From assembly GCF_003576595.1 (NCBI RefSeq), contig NZ_NQOU01000002.1:310001-374000 (forward strand): a DNA stretch of 64,000 nucleotides, written 5' to 3'. Shown piece by piece: positions 7,413 through 17,396 of the stretch. The notes below the pieces were generated by a model. That model was not told the origin of the DNA. It saw only the letters and a program-made list of their open reading frames with translations, and searched no databases. The stretch is from Neopusillimonas maritima. Its GTDB lineage: Bacteria > Pseudomonadota > Gammaproteobacteria > Burkholderiales > Burkholderiaceae_B. Numbering within the stretch: the stretch's first letter is position 1; each line of letters starts with the position of its first letter. The position numbers and the translations under genes are program-made.

Positions 7413-9446
7413 ATGCAAAGAGGCAGCGCACTCATTGTCCCTCAGGGGCTTGGCCCATTGGAAGCAGGTTTGACGTATCACTTGCTTCGCCACAACCGCG
7501 TCATTCGAACAGTTCAGCTTGTGCTCTTCACACAGACCAAACATCGGTGGTTAGCCCATCTGTACTCGCTGGAAAGCGCCACATTCGAAGATGCTTTGGT
7601 TAGGGGCTTGATCACTAAAGCACCTTATGACAACGGCGCCCCGTTTCTGAGGACTCTTGACGGCAAAGACCCTTTGAGCTTGGACTTGGAAAGGCAAACC
7701 CGAAAACGAGTATCAGATTTTGATCGGGCTACCGAGCGGTTAACAAAGATCTCTCCACTTTTGAACCAGGAAAATGACATCCTGTGCAGCGCAAACCCCG
7801 AAGCAGTAATTAACGCTTTTGCACGCAAACACAATCTAAATGAACAACGGACGCGATTCTGGTTCTTTGCGTACCTTTGTTTTTCTCGCGATATGCGGGT
7901 GCTCGTTCCACACTACTTCGAATGCGGTAAATGGGATCGCCTACAAAAACCCAACGGCCCAAAGTTTGGGCGCCACTCAATATCCAAGGGCGCGCTCTCT
8001 GGCCAACGACTAAATAGTGAAACCATCGAGCGTTTAGTTAAAGCCTACTACAAGTATGCCAAAGAGGGTTCTACATTGACATCCATTTATCAAGAAGCCA
8101 TGCGCAAAGACTTTGGCGCCACGCTAGTTAACGATGACATTGGAATACCACGGTTAATTTCAACCACGGGTTCGATTCTCCCTACGTTCGATCAGTTCAG
8201 ATACCAGATACACAAGGCAGTCGGACAGGACAAAGTGCAAGCGTTACGTTGGGGCCAGGCGCGGTTCCGACGCAGCAAACAACCCCATCGGGGCAAATTC
8301 ACCACCAACGTCAGCAACTTGTATGAGTCAGTCGAAGCCGATGCCTACTACACGGACGAAAGACCCAGGTCCAATTGGGGCGAGGGCCATCTAGACCCCT
8401 TGTGTGTAACCCGTCTTGTTGATGTGGCTTCAGGCATGCGCTTGGGCATCGGGTTTGCGATTGGTTCAGAAAGCAGTGAGTCTTACAACGCAGCCATGTT
8501 TTGTGCTGCGATCCCCAAAACAGTGTTCTGCAAACTTTTTGGTATCGATATCAACGAGGCCGAGTGGCCCAGTCAAGGCTTGCCTACAACATTAATCACT
8601 GACCGCGGGCCTGGCATTAAACGCGCCCGCATCGATCCAAGCGGCTTGCTGCATGGGCCAGCTATCCACGAATTCACCCCCTCGGGCCAGGGCCAGAGCA
8701 AGGCGTTGGTCGAGTCAAGTCAACGCAGACGAACAAAGCTTGAGGGTCCAAATCAACACTCAGAAAGCAACTTAACTTTTCACCAAATGATGGTGCGCGA
8801 AATTCGTCGCGTGCTCCTGGAAAACAAAACAGCAGACACCACCAGCAGACTCACCCCGGAGATGCTCCAACAGCACACAGCTGCGACCCCGCTCGGGGTC
8901 TGGCGCTTCTTGGATGCGCGTGCAAGAAACGATGGCACTACCCCTACGTTTGACCAAGCTGTAAGGAGCTTTCTCATGTCAACTGAAGTCAGCTTGAGCC
9001 GAGCTGGAGTAATGCTTAAAAGCCAGGCTTACTCGTCGGCGGCCCTACGGAACACAAAACTCATACAACAGCTTGGCGGCACCACAATAAGAATCAAAGC
9101 GTATGTACTAGCAGCATGTGTCAGACATATATGGGTGGAAATCGACGGCAAATTGCTTCAGTTGGATGCCCAGCTGTCACTTCGTGACGACACGCAAATG
9201 CTCTACCGCACCTTCAATGAGCTCAATGATGAGAATCGGGAACTGAGCAAGCAAAAATCCAAGCTACGTCAAGATAAACAAAGTCTTGCCGTAGCCCAGC
9301 AGAACCTTCTGCTATCAGAGCACGGTGGCGACTGGAACGCAGCGAAACGGTTACGGGGTAAGCGTAAACGGACACCAGAGGCCAAAGCAGAACAAGCCGT
9401 CGTGTTGGAAACATACGATCGCAAAATGGAGCGCGTTGATGGATAA
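7413..9446 (+). CDS. tnsB: TnsB-like DDE transposase
   Basis: A 677-residue transposase of the TnsB/TniA/Mu type that joins 3' ends to target DNA. I took the ATG at 7413, right after the tnsA stop and behind GGGGG; the open frame runs further upstream inside tnsA. The catalytic triad is readable: Asp-310 in VEADAYY, Asp-397 in LITDRGPG and Glu-434 in ALVESSQRRR, the last followed by the usual basic run. N-terminal helix-turn-helix DNA-binding domains precede it, and a C-terminal beta-barrel and charged tail (about residues 595-677) should contact TnsC. It overlaps tnsC by 8 bases. Confidence 0.93.
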   Translation: MQRGSALIVPQGLGPLEAGLTYHLLRHNRVIRTVQLVLFTQTKHRWLAHLYSLESATFEDALVRGLITKAPYDNGAPFLRTLDGKDPLSLDLERQTRKRVSDFDRATERLTKISPLLNQENDILCSANPEAVINAFARKHNLNEQRTRFWFFAYLCFSRDMRVLVPHYFECGKWDRLQKPNGPKFGRHSISKGALSGQRLNSETIERLVKAYYKYAKEGSTLTSIYQEAMRKDFGATLVNDDIGIPRLISTTGSILPTFDQFRYQIHKAVGQDKVQALRWGQARFRRSKQPHRGKFTTNVSNLYESVEADAYYTDERPRSNWGEGHLDPLCVTRLVDVASGMRLGIGFAIGSESSESYNAAMFCAAIPKTVFCKLFGIDINEAEWPSQGLPTTLITDRGPGIKRARIDPSGLLHGPAIHEFTPSGQGQSKALVESSQRRRTKLEGPNQHSESNLTFHQMMVREIRRVLLENKTADTTSRLTPEMLQQHTAATPLGVWRFLDARARNDGTTPTFDQAVRSFLMSTEVSLSRAGVMLKSQAYSSAALRNTKLIQQLGGTTIRIKAYVLAACVRHIWVEIDGKLLQLDAQLSLRDDTQMLYRTFNELNDENRELSKQKSKLRQDKQSLAVAQQNLLLSEHGGDWNAAKRLRGKRKRTPEAKAEQAVVLETYDRKMERVDG

Positions 9447-10788
9447 GGCGGACATACGACCAGGTAACAAAATTACCCAAACGCTCACGCGCCAAATGCG
9501 CGAGCTTAACAATCGAGATCTGATCGCAAATCGCGTGACACAACTTCCTAGACCATCGTCGCCTATTGAACAAGTGCAAACTCACCAAATCGGCCCGACC
9601 ATCGAGGCGCTGCTGCACCAACTGTATATGCCTACAAGCCAAGATCTGGACATTCTTGAGAGATTTGTGCAAACCGGCATTGCGCACTACGAGACAAACT
9701 ACCCTAGCGATCACTCATACTTGCAGACTTTGTATACACACCAGGAGTCCTTTTCCCCTCCTGTCCAAACGCCAACTTGTTTGACAGGTCCAGCCGGGAT
9801 CGGAAAAACATCGCTTTTGCAAGCACTTGGACGATTGTTGCCGCCCCCGATCGAGCTTGAACCCGCTCCCAATCATGGGCCGGTCCTCTTCACATCTCAC
9901 TGGTCCATTGAAGTACGTCAACGTGTCAACGCAAATTCGTTATTACAACAACTTGTTCTCCCCTTAGAGGAGCGAAGTGCGAGACCGCGCAACCTTGGCG
10001 CTTTGGCTGCAAAATTGGCCCACCGCGCCGGCGTTGCCCTCTTTCTGGTAGACGAGCTGCAGTTTCTTACTCAAAGCGGCACAGCCAATACCTTGATCAC
10101 AAAACTATTGTACGAGCTCAGTTATGTCGGGATCCCCTTGGTGTACGTAGCGAACTACAGCATGTGCAGGTTGTTGCAAAAGCGTCCAGAACAAGACCGC
10201 CAAAGATTGTTGGCAAACCCAATTGTTATGCTACCCACGCAGCCCGACTCACAGGACTGGATGGCGTACCTGCGTGCAATTCAAAAGGTACTTGGCACAA
10301 CGCTACAAATCGATGTGCTAAAAGAGCGTGGAACAATTTATTACCTGAGCGCCGGGCTGAAACGCCTGGTGAAACAGTTACTCAGACGTGCCTACGAACT
10401 TGCCTGGCACACTGGCAGGCGTTACGTCACCATCGCTGATCTGCATGATGCATACAACGACACACCCTATGCCATCAGCCGCCAGCAAGTGGAAGCCATG
10501 CTTTCGCCGCACTCCAAGCGATCCAGCGAATATGTATGCCCGTTTCCTCTTCCCAGAGTAGCGGCACAAGCACTGGCGCAACAGCAGGAAGAGCGTAAGA
10601 GAATAAAAATTCTAAACGACATTCAAGTCAGTGCTCTGACGACAACAGAACGAGAAAACCTTCCAACTGAGTTAACGACTCCGCGCCAGGCAAAGCCTTC
10701 CCGCCCAAAACGGCCCAAGCTTTCCGCTCAAGAACTGAGAAAAACACACGAGTATCGACTTAATACTGGCCAGATACCAAGCAAATGA
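9439..10788 (+). CDS. tnsC: TnsC-like AAA+ transposition regulator
   Basis: A 449-residue AAA+ ATPase that links the target selector to the TnsAB transposase. The ATG at 9439 lies inside the tnsB stop region (ATGGATAA), a translationally coupled arrangement. Walker A GPAGIGKT is at residues 117-124; Walker B is ALFLVDELQF at about 200-209; a polar segment and TGRRYVT near the C-terminus match the lid. It is followed after 12 bases, with a GAGG ribosome binding site, by the first tniQ gene. Confidence 0.92.
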   Translation: MDKADIRPGNKITQTLTRQMRELNNRDLIANRVTQLPRPSSPIEQVQTHQIGPTIEALLHQLYMPTSQDLDILERFVQTGIAHYETNYPSDHSYLQTLYTHQESFSPPVQTPTCLTGPAGIGKTSLLQALGRLLPPPIELEPAPNHGPVLFTSHWSIEVRQRVNANSLLQQLVLPLEERSARPRNLGALAAKLAHRAGVALFLVDELQFLTQSGTANTLITKLLYELSYVGIPLVYVANYSMCRLLQKRPEQDRQRLLANPIVMLPTQPDSQDWMAYLRAIQKVLGTTLQIDVLKERGTIYYLSAGLKRLVKQLLRRAYELAWHTGRRYVTIADLHDAYNDTPYAISRQQVEAMLSPHSKRSSEYVCPFPLPRVAAQALAQQQEERKRIKILNDIQVSALTTTERENLPTELTTPRQAKPSRPKRPKLSAQELRKTHEYRLNTGQIPSK

Positions 10789-10800
10789 GGGGAGTTAAGA

Positions 10801-12537
10801 ATGCGCCTTAGTAACGGAAATCTCGGTCATAACTGGCCTTTACCCATCACCCAGTGGTTTGACGACGAGCTGTTCTATAGTCTTTGCTGTCGTTTTCATT
10901 ACATCGCAGGTAATCGACTCTCTGGCCACACTGCCAAACAACTTTTTGGTCACGCGCGGCACGGCACACAGCACGATTTTCCATCCAACCTGGATACCTT
11001 TGTGCAACGCACAAGTGGCGTGTTTGGAGATACCCCAGAGCACATCATTTTGCAGCACACGATCTTGCCGTTCTACTTACCCTGGGTTAGTTGCTCGCTA
11101 GGCACGGAGCTTCTTGACCTATTAAGTCGTGGCCAGGCTGCGCGAATCAAAAGCCTTTTGGGTCTACCCTCAAGCCGTCTGCGAGCCAACCACCCGCTTC
11201 GCGCATGCCCGGAATGTATGCATGAAGACAAGCAACGGACGGGTACCGCCTATTGGCGCCTGACACATCAGCTACCAGGCGTAAGAGTCTGCCCAACTCA
11301 CAAGGTGCTACTTTGGCAGTTTAATGAGAAAACCAATGCCGTGCGCCGGTTCGATTGGCTCCTGCCTCGCAATGATGCTTTCTATCCTGTAGCGTACACA
11401 CTGACTACACACTGCCAACTTTGGCTCGATAGACTGGCTCAAGCCGCGATCGAGATCTTCAAGCTGGCGCCCAACATACATATTGACCTTAATACGGTAC
11501 AAACCGCCTACCGCACCGCCCTTGACGAGCAAGCGATGTTGCGTGGCCGCCACCAGATAGCGTTAGGTACCGTCTGTCAGCGGTACCTTGCGTTTACTCG
11601 ATCCTGCCGCTGGCAAGAATTAGGGATCATGCCGCCAGCCCAGGAGCGCAGTACGACCTTCATGCTCAGTCGTTTGCTGACGCGTCAGCCATGCAGCACA
11701 AACCCACTTCATCACCTGCCACTGATTTTGTGGCTTTTCGGTGACTGGCCTACGTTCTGGGCGGCCTATAAGCACGCCCAAGCACCCGCGAGTGTGACAC
11801 CTGTTCACCCCCGGACATCGTCAGACATACCCGACACTCAAGCGCAACGCCTTACTCAACTCGTTGTGGTTCAAGGCCTGTCGGTCAGCGCAGCAGCGCA
11901 GCAACTGGGCATAGCCGTTCAAACATGTCAGTCTTGGGCTGCTGCTTGCGGTATCCGCTTACAAAAACGTCCAAAAAGTAACCTCGAGCGCATCGCAGCT
12001 ATCCTGAAAGACCTTCGTCAAGGCATGGAGCAAAAAGCCACTGCACACAAACATGGGGTGTCCAGCTCGACTATTTCCAGACTGTTACTCACCGAGCCGG
12101 GATTACACATACGCTGGGAAAAAGCGCGCCGCGCCCTAGCACAAAAGCGGGCTCAGTCACGCTGGTTACGTGCCATGACTAAGCACCCAAACGCGACCGC
12201 AAAGCAGCTTCGTGAGATCGAGCCAGCAAGTTACGCCTGGCTCTATAGAAATGATCGCGCGTGGCTACAAAGTAAATTGAGAAAGCTCGCAAAGCATAGC
12301 GTCGACCGCAGCACAAGCGTCGATTGGGCAAAACGCGATGAGAAGCTACATGGACAAGTACAGCAACTTTATCAGCAGCTTCAACGTGATGGCGAACTAT
12401 TTCCCATCACCGTGCAGCAAATTTACAAAAGCACTCCAAACATCAAGCCCGCTCTTTCAAGCCTGAATCGCCTCCCCCAAACTCGTGAATTACTCACTCA
12501 AATTCGAAAACGCTCCTACCGGACATCCAAATGTTGA
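10801..12537 (+). CDS. tnsD: TnsD/TniQ family target selector 1
   Basis: A 578-residue TniQ-family protein. The N-terminal TniQ domain carries the family's zinc-binding pattern: CPEC near residue 138, then YWRLTHQLPGVRVCPTH. Long C-terminal helix-turn-helix regions follow (for example VQGLSVSAAAQQLGI and EQKATAHKHGVSSSTISRLL), as in Tn7 TnsD, which reads a specific chromosomal site. Length and domain layout therefore point to site-specific targeting. It overlaps the second tniQ by 7 bases. Confidence 0.9.
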   Translation: MRLSNGNLGHNWPLPITQWFDDELFYSLCCRFHYIAGNRLSGHTAKQLFGHARHGTQHDFPSNLDTFVQRTSGVFGDTPEHIILQHTILPFYLPWVSCSLGTELLDLLSRGQAARIKSLLGLPSSRLRANHPLRACPECMHEDKQRTGTAYWRLTHQLPGVRVCPTHKVLLWQFNEKTNAVRRFDWLLPRNDAFYPVAYTLTTHCQLWLDRLAQAAIEIFKLAPNIHIDLNTVQTAYRTALDEQAMLRGRHQIALGTVCQRYLAFTRSCRWQELGIMPPAQERSTTFMLSRLLTRQPCSTNPLHHLPLILWLFGDWPTFWAAYKHAQAPASVTPVHPRTSSDIPDTQAQRLTQLVVVQGLSVSAAAQQLGIAVQTCQSWAAACGIRLQKRPKSNLERIAAILKDLRQGMEQKATAHKHGVSSSTISRLLLTEPGLHIRWEKARRALAQKRAQSRWLRAMTKHPNATAKQLREIEPASYAWLYRNDRAWLQSKLRKLAKHSVDRSTSVDWAKRDEKLHGQVQQLYQQLQRDGELFPITVQQIYKSTPNIKPALSSLNRLPQTRELLTQIRKRSYRTSKC

Positions 12538-13550
12538 TATCTTCGCCCTTCCCTGACGAACTGGCACTAGGTCACCTTTATCGCTTAATTAGGCTGAACG
12601 ACACCTACCAGGCAAACAAAAGCACAAACCAGAGCCAACTTGCAAACTGGATAGCAAATATGAGGCCAACAGTAACACCTGCCCACCACCGAAGAGTTCC
12701 AATTAATCATATGTTGGCCAACTCACTGGGCGTCAGCGTCGCCTCATACCGATACAATCACTCATTGTGTTTTTTCGATAAAAGATGGAGACACCTCTCC
12801 AGTCAAGACCCCACAGTTGATATCAAATTGGGGGCCTTTTCGCCACCCGCATTTACTAAAGTGGCACCGAACAATGAAAGCCCCTACAAACTTTGTCGTC
12901 TGTGTCGTCAAGAGGACACAATTGCCTACGGCATGACCTACTGGCATCGAATACACCAAGTGCCAGGCATCGACATATGCCCACACCACTTGACCCCCCT
13001 TCAACACCACACCGAAAGCGATGTCATCAACAATCCCAACCCCTTCGCGCTTAATGGGCCACTTGTAGCCGCAGAGCTCGTGCAGGCAGCACATCACCCC
13101 ATATTGGAACGCTACCGAACCCTAGCCGCGCTTACATTGACTTTTGGCGAAGGAATCGAACTATTTGGGGTGCGCAATCACGTGCGTGACATCGCGCGTG
13201 AGCGTGGTACGATCATCGGCGTTGCATGGTACCACCCAAACACAAGCTACTTGGCACACTATCTAGCGGACAAACAGTTACCACCGGCCTGGCTGGGACA
13301 CCACATTGACCCAAAGACAGATGTTCAATCGAACGCATGGAAAAACCCCGGAGTCAAAGAGCATGCCAGAGAACTAAGGCGCTTGCCAGATGTCCATCTC
13401 TTTCATCCTGGGTACCTATTGCTTGTCATGGCAGCAATGTTCACTACACCCAAAGCGGCCGAGATCCTGTTAGGGCATAACCCAAAAACGGCGATTAACA
13501 GTCTTAGGCTTGGGCAACCAAACGCCAAAATTTTCAAGCAAGAAAAGTGA
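12531..13550 (+). CDS. tniQ: TniQ family protein 2
   Basis: A 339-residue second TniQ protein, much shorter than its neighbour. It has CRLC near residue 123, then TYWHRIHQVPGIDICPHH. The C-terminal part (about 170-339) includes one helix-turn-helix-like stretch (TPKAAEILLG) but lacks the long array of TnsD. The ATG overlaps the end of the previous gene. Tn7-like elements with two TniQ proteins are known, and the second can serve another target pathway; CRISPR-guided elements use a short TniQ, but no cas gene or array is present here. Confidence 0.88.
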   Translation: MLISSPFPDELALGHLYRLIRLNDTYQANKSTNQSQLANWIANMRPTVTPAHHRRVPINHMLANSLGVSVASYRYNHSLCFFDKRWRHLSSQDPTVDIKLGAFSPPAFTKVAPNNESPYKLCRLCRQEDTIAYGMTYWHRIHQVPGIDICPHHLTPLQHHTESDVINNPNPFALNGPLVAAELVQAAHHPILERYRTLAALTLTFGEGIELFGVRNHVRDIARERGTIIGVAWYHPNTSYLAHYLADKQLPPAWLGHHIDPKTDVQSNAWKNPGVKEHARELRRLPDVHLFHPGYLLLVMAAMFTTPKAAEILLGHNPKTAINSLRLGQPNAKIFKQEK

Positions 13551-13686
13551 TCCCGGCTCGTTTCTTCCCGTTTATTCCTTTAAAACCAGGGTCAAGGACG
13601 ATGAAAAATTGCAATCACCTCTGAAACCGTGTTATAAATCAAATAACGCTTCAGCTAGCCTGATGCGTTACCTATCTATGAGCGGT

Positions 13687-13850
13687 TGGGGGTTAAAGTA
13701 TCAGATGCAATTAATTTTGTATTGGTTTACGGCCTTTCCCGATTTGAAGGCGTCAGCTTGATGATTGGGGGTTAATGAAATAGCAGCCTAGTGATTCCCT
13801 TGTGGAGTTGCTTATCGAAAGCGCCTTTCCCAGTGCAAGCTGGGGGTTAA
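13687..13850. repeat. three direct copies of TGGGGGTTAA after tniQ
   Basis: The exact 10-mer TGGGGGTTAA occurs at 13687, 13766 and 13841, about 75-79 bases apart, in the non-coding stretch after the last transposition gene. Such spacing could represent transposase sites, but the sequence is unrelated to the repeats at 4816 and to those beside glmS. The rest of 13551-14165 contains no supported gene. Confidence 0.35.
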
Positions 13851-13911
13851 AAGAAGTTTTTCGAAGCCCAGGTTGGCTATATTTGTTTTTCCCTCTGCGA
13901 TTAGAAAGGTA

Positions 13912-13949
13912 ATGTGCCCGGTGAGTTTTCTCACTGGGCACATTTTTTT
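13912..13949 (+). terminator. terminator after the Tn7-like operon
   Basis: A long stem ATGTGCCCGGTGAG / CTCACTGGGCACAT with a TTTT loop is followed by a run of T. It could end tnsABC-tniQ transcription in the + direction; being nearly symmetrical with A/T flanks it may also work for hsdR on the other strand. Confidence 0.75.
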
Positions 13950-14165
13950 GTGCTTGCCTGTTAAAGAATGTTGCTCCCCTGCCGCTTAGTGATGTCCCCT
14001 AATGAGGATGACAACTCCGCGCTCATCAAAGCCCGTCTTAAGCTTGCGGCCAGCCGCTAACAGTGAACCGACTTCCGGTTGCCATAAGCTTAATCACGAC
14101 CAAAAAAATTTGGGATTTCAAAGTTTGTTGATCTGCAAAAATATAGGAAGACGCTGGCAATACCC

Positions 14166-17100
14166 CTACAATCGTTGAACCAGCAGCGTCAGGATGGTCC
14201 GGGCGAAGCTGCGCATCTTCTGATCGTTGGCCAACACCTCAAGCGCCATGGACTGATTGTCGTTCATGGCATCGAGCACAATGTCTTCCACTCTTTTCGG
14301 GAAAGCCCCGTGCATCACCTGATCGGGGCTGTGTTGACTGATCTGGGCCATCACATCCGAATCTCGCTGCACGCGATCAGCCACGCCCTTGGCAAAGTGC
14401 AGTTGATCCTCATTGGTTACCTGAGCCCCAAAAAGCTCGTTCAAGGCCTCGATAATCTCTGAAAGCCGCTTTTTCTCGGGGTCATGGGGTTTGCCACTGC
14501 CCACCGCATTGGCTGGTTCCAGGCCATCGCCATCCGGGGATTCTTCGAGCTTCATGTCCTGCTCGGCTCGCTTGGTCAATCGGTAGTGAGTGAGTTCCAG
14601 GTCATTGAGCTCCAGGTCTTCCGAGCTCAGGCGATGGGTTTGCAGCAGTGGGTACAAATGCCGGGCGTACACATTGAGTTGCTCAAGCTCCCGGTCTTCG
14701 TAGGGCACGATCTGTGACAGGAACTCGTAGAGCCGCACAAAGCTGATCAGGTTCTTGCGAAACAGCTCCAGGCGATCGACGGCCTCACCCGCTTCCTTGA
14801 GGCTGACTTCAGCCTTCTGGACGCCTGCTTTGTCATTGCGCTGGCGAACTTGATCGAGCAGTTGACGGGCCTCGCGCTCAGTTTCTACGGCATGGGTGTA
14901 CCGCTTGCTGAACCGGTCCCGCGCGGGCTTGCAGTGGTAGGCAAGCGCACTAGCCTGGGCCTTGGGATCAAAGAAAGCCTGTGCGAAGGCAGCCACCTCT
15001 TCCCAGTGATAGATCTGCTCATCATCCAACTTGCGCTGGATGTCATACACAATTTGTGGATCAGAGACGTCAGCCAGTTCTGCCTTGTTGTAGTACGGCA
15101 GAAACGAGTCGAGCACCTCCTGGGGATTGTTCACAAAGTCCAGGATGTAGGTGTTTTCTTTTCCTGGGAAGGTGCGGTTCAGCCTGGAGAGTGTCTGCAC
15201 ACAGTCCACGCCCTGGAGCTTTTTGTCGACGTACATGGCACAGAGCTTGGGCTGATCAAACCCGGTCTGGAACTTGTTGGCCACGATCATGACATTGAAG
15301 TCTTCGGTGGCAAATGCCTTGGCATGTTCGCGGCCATTCAACCCGGGGTTGAGCAACTTGCTGGTTTCACTGACCTCTTCTGGTATCGCCTCGTCTGGCA
15401 GGACCGAACCCGAGAAGGCCACCAGCGGATGAACGTCTGTATAACCCTGCTCTTGAATATAGTTTCTCATCGCTAACTGATAGCGCACGGCTTCCTGGCG
15501 ACTGCCGGTGACCACCATGGCTTTGGCCTGACCATCGAGCAGGTGTCGTACGGTCGCCCGGAAGTGCTCCACGATCACCTGCACCTTCTGACTGATGTTG
15601 TAAGGATGCAGCCGCACCCACCGGGCGAGCCGGATACGGGCCTGTTTGCTGTCGACCTCGTCATCCGGCCCATCCGCATGCGCGATCCGCCAGGCGGTGT
15701 CATAGGTGGTGTAGTTCCTGAGAACATCCAGAATGAACCCTTCCTCGATGGCCTGGCGCATGGAGTAGACATGAAACGCCTGCGGCTTGTTCTCGGCACT
15801 TGCGGGTTGTGAGGGATCAGGCACACGACCAAAGAGTTCAATGGTGCGCGCCTTGGGCGTAGCGGTGAACGCGTAATAGCTGATCTTTTCGGTAGTACTT
15901 CTGGCTGTCACCGCAGCATCGAGCATGTCTTCTGCGCTAATCTCGCCGTCTTCATCACTCTCAGCGACAGCCCCGGCCAGAATCGCCTTGAGTTTGCTGG
16001 CGGAGCTTCCGGTCTGGGAGGAGTGCGCCTCATCAGCAATGACGGCGTATCGACCCTGCGCCAGCTTGGGATACTTGTCCAGGGCATCAAAGAGTGCCGG
16101 GAAAGTTTGGATGGTGACAATAATAATGCGGGTCTGCTCAGACAGCGCCTCAGCCAGTTGCTCAGACTTGCTCTGGTTACCCATGTCTCGCGTGATGGGA
16201 CGCACCACGCCTTGCGCATGATCAAACTGGTAAATGGTGTTCTGAAGCTGGCTATCAAGCACGGTGCGGTCTGTCACCACGATCACCGACTGAAAGAGCT
16301 TTTGTCCTTGCGCGTCGTAAAGAGAGGCCAACTGGTGGGCCAGCCATGCGATCGAGTTGGACTTGCCCGAACCCGCACTATGCTGAACCAGATACCGCTG
16401 ACCTGCACCTTCGGCGCGCGTGGCGGAGAGCAACTGATTGACCACATCGAGCTGATGGTAGCGCGGAAAGATCATCGTCTCTTTGTACGAGACAGTGCCG
16501 TCAAAGGCTTCCACGCGCACGCGCTCCAGGTGCAGAAAGCGCGAGAGTGCGTGCAACCACGCATCGGGTGCAAAGACCTGTTCCCACAGATAGCCCGTGG
16601 CGTAGTCTGAATCGCTCGCAGGAGACGGGTTGCCAGCACCGCCATCCTCGGTGCCCCGGTTAAAGGGGAGGAAGAAAGTGTCTTTGCCAGCGAGCCGGGT
16701 AGTCATGGCCACTTCAAACTGACTGACGGCGAAATGGACCAGAGCCCCTCGCTTGAACGTCAGTAACGGCTCTTCCTTGCGGGTGACTGGATCTTTGATC
16801 GGCCGATCGTATTTGTACTGGCGCTTGGCGTTTTCGACCGACTGCTTGAACTCGCTTTTAAGCTCCAGGGTGGCGGTGGGAATGCCGTTGACAAACAACA
16901 CCAGATCCAGGCGCGGGTTGTAGTTCCCATCCCGACCCTCTTTGGCATAGGGTGAGTAGGACACCTCGGGCACCACGCGTAGGCGATTGGCCTGATAACG
17001 AGCCAGAGATTCCGGATTCATGCCGTGGTCAGGTTTGAAGCTGCACAGGTCGATCTTGACGCCCGGAATCTTGAACCCGTGACGCAGCACTTCCAATGTG

Positions 17101-17339
17101 CCCTGGCGCTCCAGTTCACGTACAGTCTTTTGAACGAGGATCTTGGCCGGGTTCTGGGGGTTGAGCTTGCACAGTTTCTCCCAGCGATCCGGGTAAGCCT
17201 CCTGGAAGAACGCCAGCAGGTCCTCGGTGTAGAGCGCATGGGTGCGGTCATACCCGGCAGAGGTGCCCACCAGCCATCCTTGCGTTTGAAGCGCCTGGAC
17301 GATGTCGTGTTGAAACTGGTGCTCTTTGCTGTCTGCCAT
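14166..17339 (-). CDS. hsdR: type I restriction enzyme, R (motor/nuclease) subunit
   Basis: A 1057-residue subunit that translocates and cuts unmethylated DNA. The N-terminal nuclease has D-L-V-L ... LELK (about residues 154-173). The motor follows: Walker A SAGSGKS (about 323), DEAH (about 438), the motif III segment FTATPKA and RNRTFP-like motif VI (SRLNRTFPGK). Length fits HsdR. It is the last gene of a four-gene minus-strand operon, 57 bases after the GIY-YIG gene. Appears intact. Confidence 0.95.
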   Translation of the reverse strand: MADSKEHQFQHDIVQALQTQGWLVGTSAGYDRTHALYTEDLLAFFQEAYPDRWEKLCKLNPQNPAKILVQKTVRELERQGTLEVLRHGFKIPGVKIDLCSFKPDHGMNPESLARYQANRLRVVPEVSYSPYAKEGRDGNYNPRLDLVLFVNGIPTATLELKSEFKQSVENAKRQYKYDRPIKDPVTRKEEPLLTFKRGALVHFAVSQFEVAMTTRLAGKDTFFLPFNRGTEDGGAGNPSPASDSDYATGYLWEQVFAPDAWLHALSRFLHLERVRVEAFDGTVSYKETMIFPRYHQLDVVNQLLSATRAEGAGQRYLVQHSAGSGKSNSIAWLAHQLASLYDAQGQKLFQSVIVVTDRTVLDSQLQNTIYQFDHAQGVVRPITRDMGNQSKSEQLAEALSEQTRIIIVTIQTFPALFDALDKYPKLAQGRYAVIADEAHSSQTGSSASKLKAILAGAVAESDEDGEISAEDMLDAAVTARSTTEKISYYAFTATPKARTIELFGRVPDPSQPASAENKPQAFHVYSMRQAIEEGFILDVLRNYTTYDTAWRIAHADGPDDEVDSKQARIRLARWVRLHPYNISQKVQVIVEHFRATVRHLLDGQAKAMVVTGSRQEAVRYQLAMRNYIQEQGYTDVHPLVAFSGSVLPDEAIPEEVSETSKLLNPGLNGREHAKAFATEDFNVMIVANKFQTGFDQPKLCAMYVDKKLQGVDCVQTLSRLNRTFPGKENTYILDFVNNPQEVLDSFLPYYNKAELADVSDPQIVYDIQRKLDDEQIYHWEEVAAFAQAFFDPKAQASALAYHCKPARDRFSKRYTHAVETEREARQLLDQVRQRNDKAGVQKAEVSLKEAGEAVDRLELFRKNLISFVRLYEFLSQIVPYEDRELEQLNVYARHLYPLLQTHRLSSEDLELNDLELTHYRLTKRAEQDMKLEESPDGDGLEPANAVGSGKPHDPEKKRLSEIIEALNELFGAQVTNEDQLHFAKGVADRVQRDSDVMAQISQHSPDQVMHGAFPKRVEDIVLDAMNDNQSMALEVLANDQKMRSFARTILTLLVQRL

Positions 17340-17396
17340 GCCGGGTCTCTTTGCGAGTCCGGCTCACCCGGCCCCGCCTCCTTGGTTCTAGGGTTG

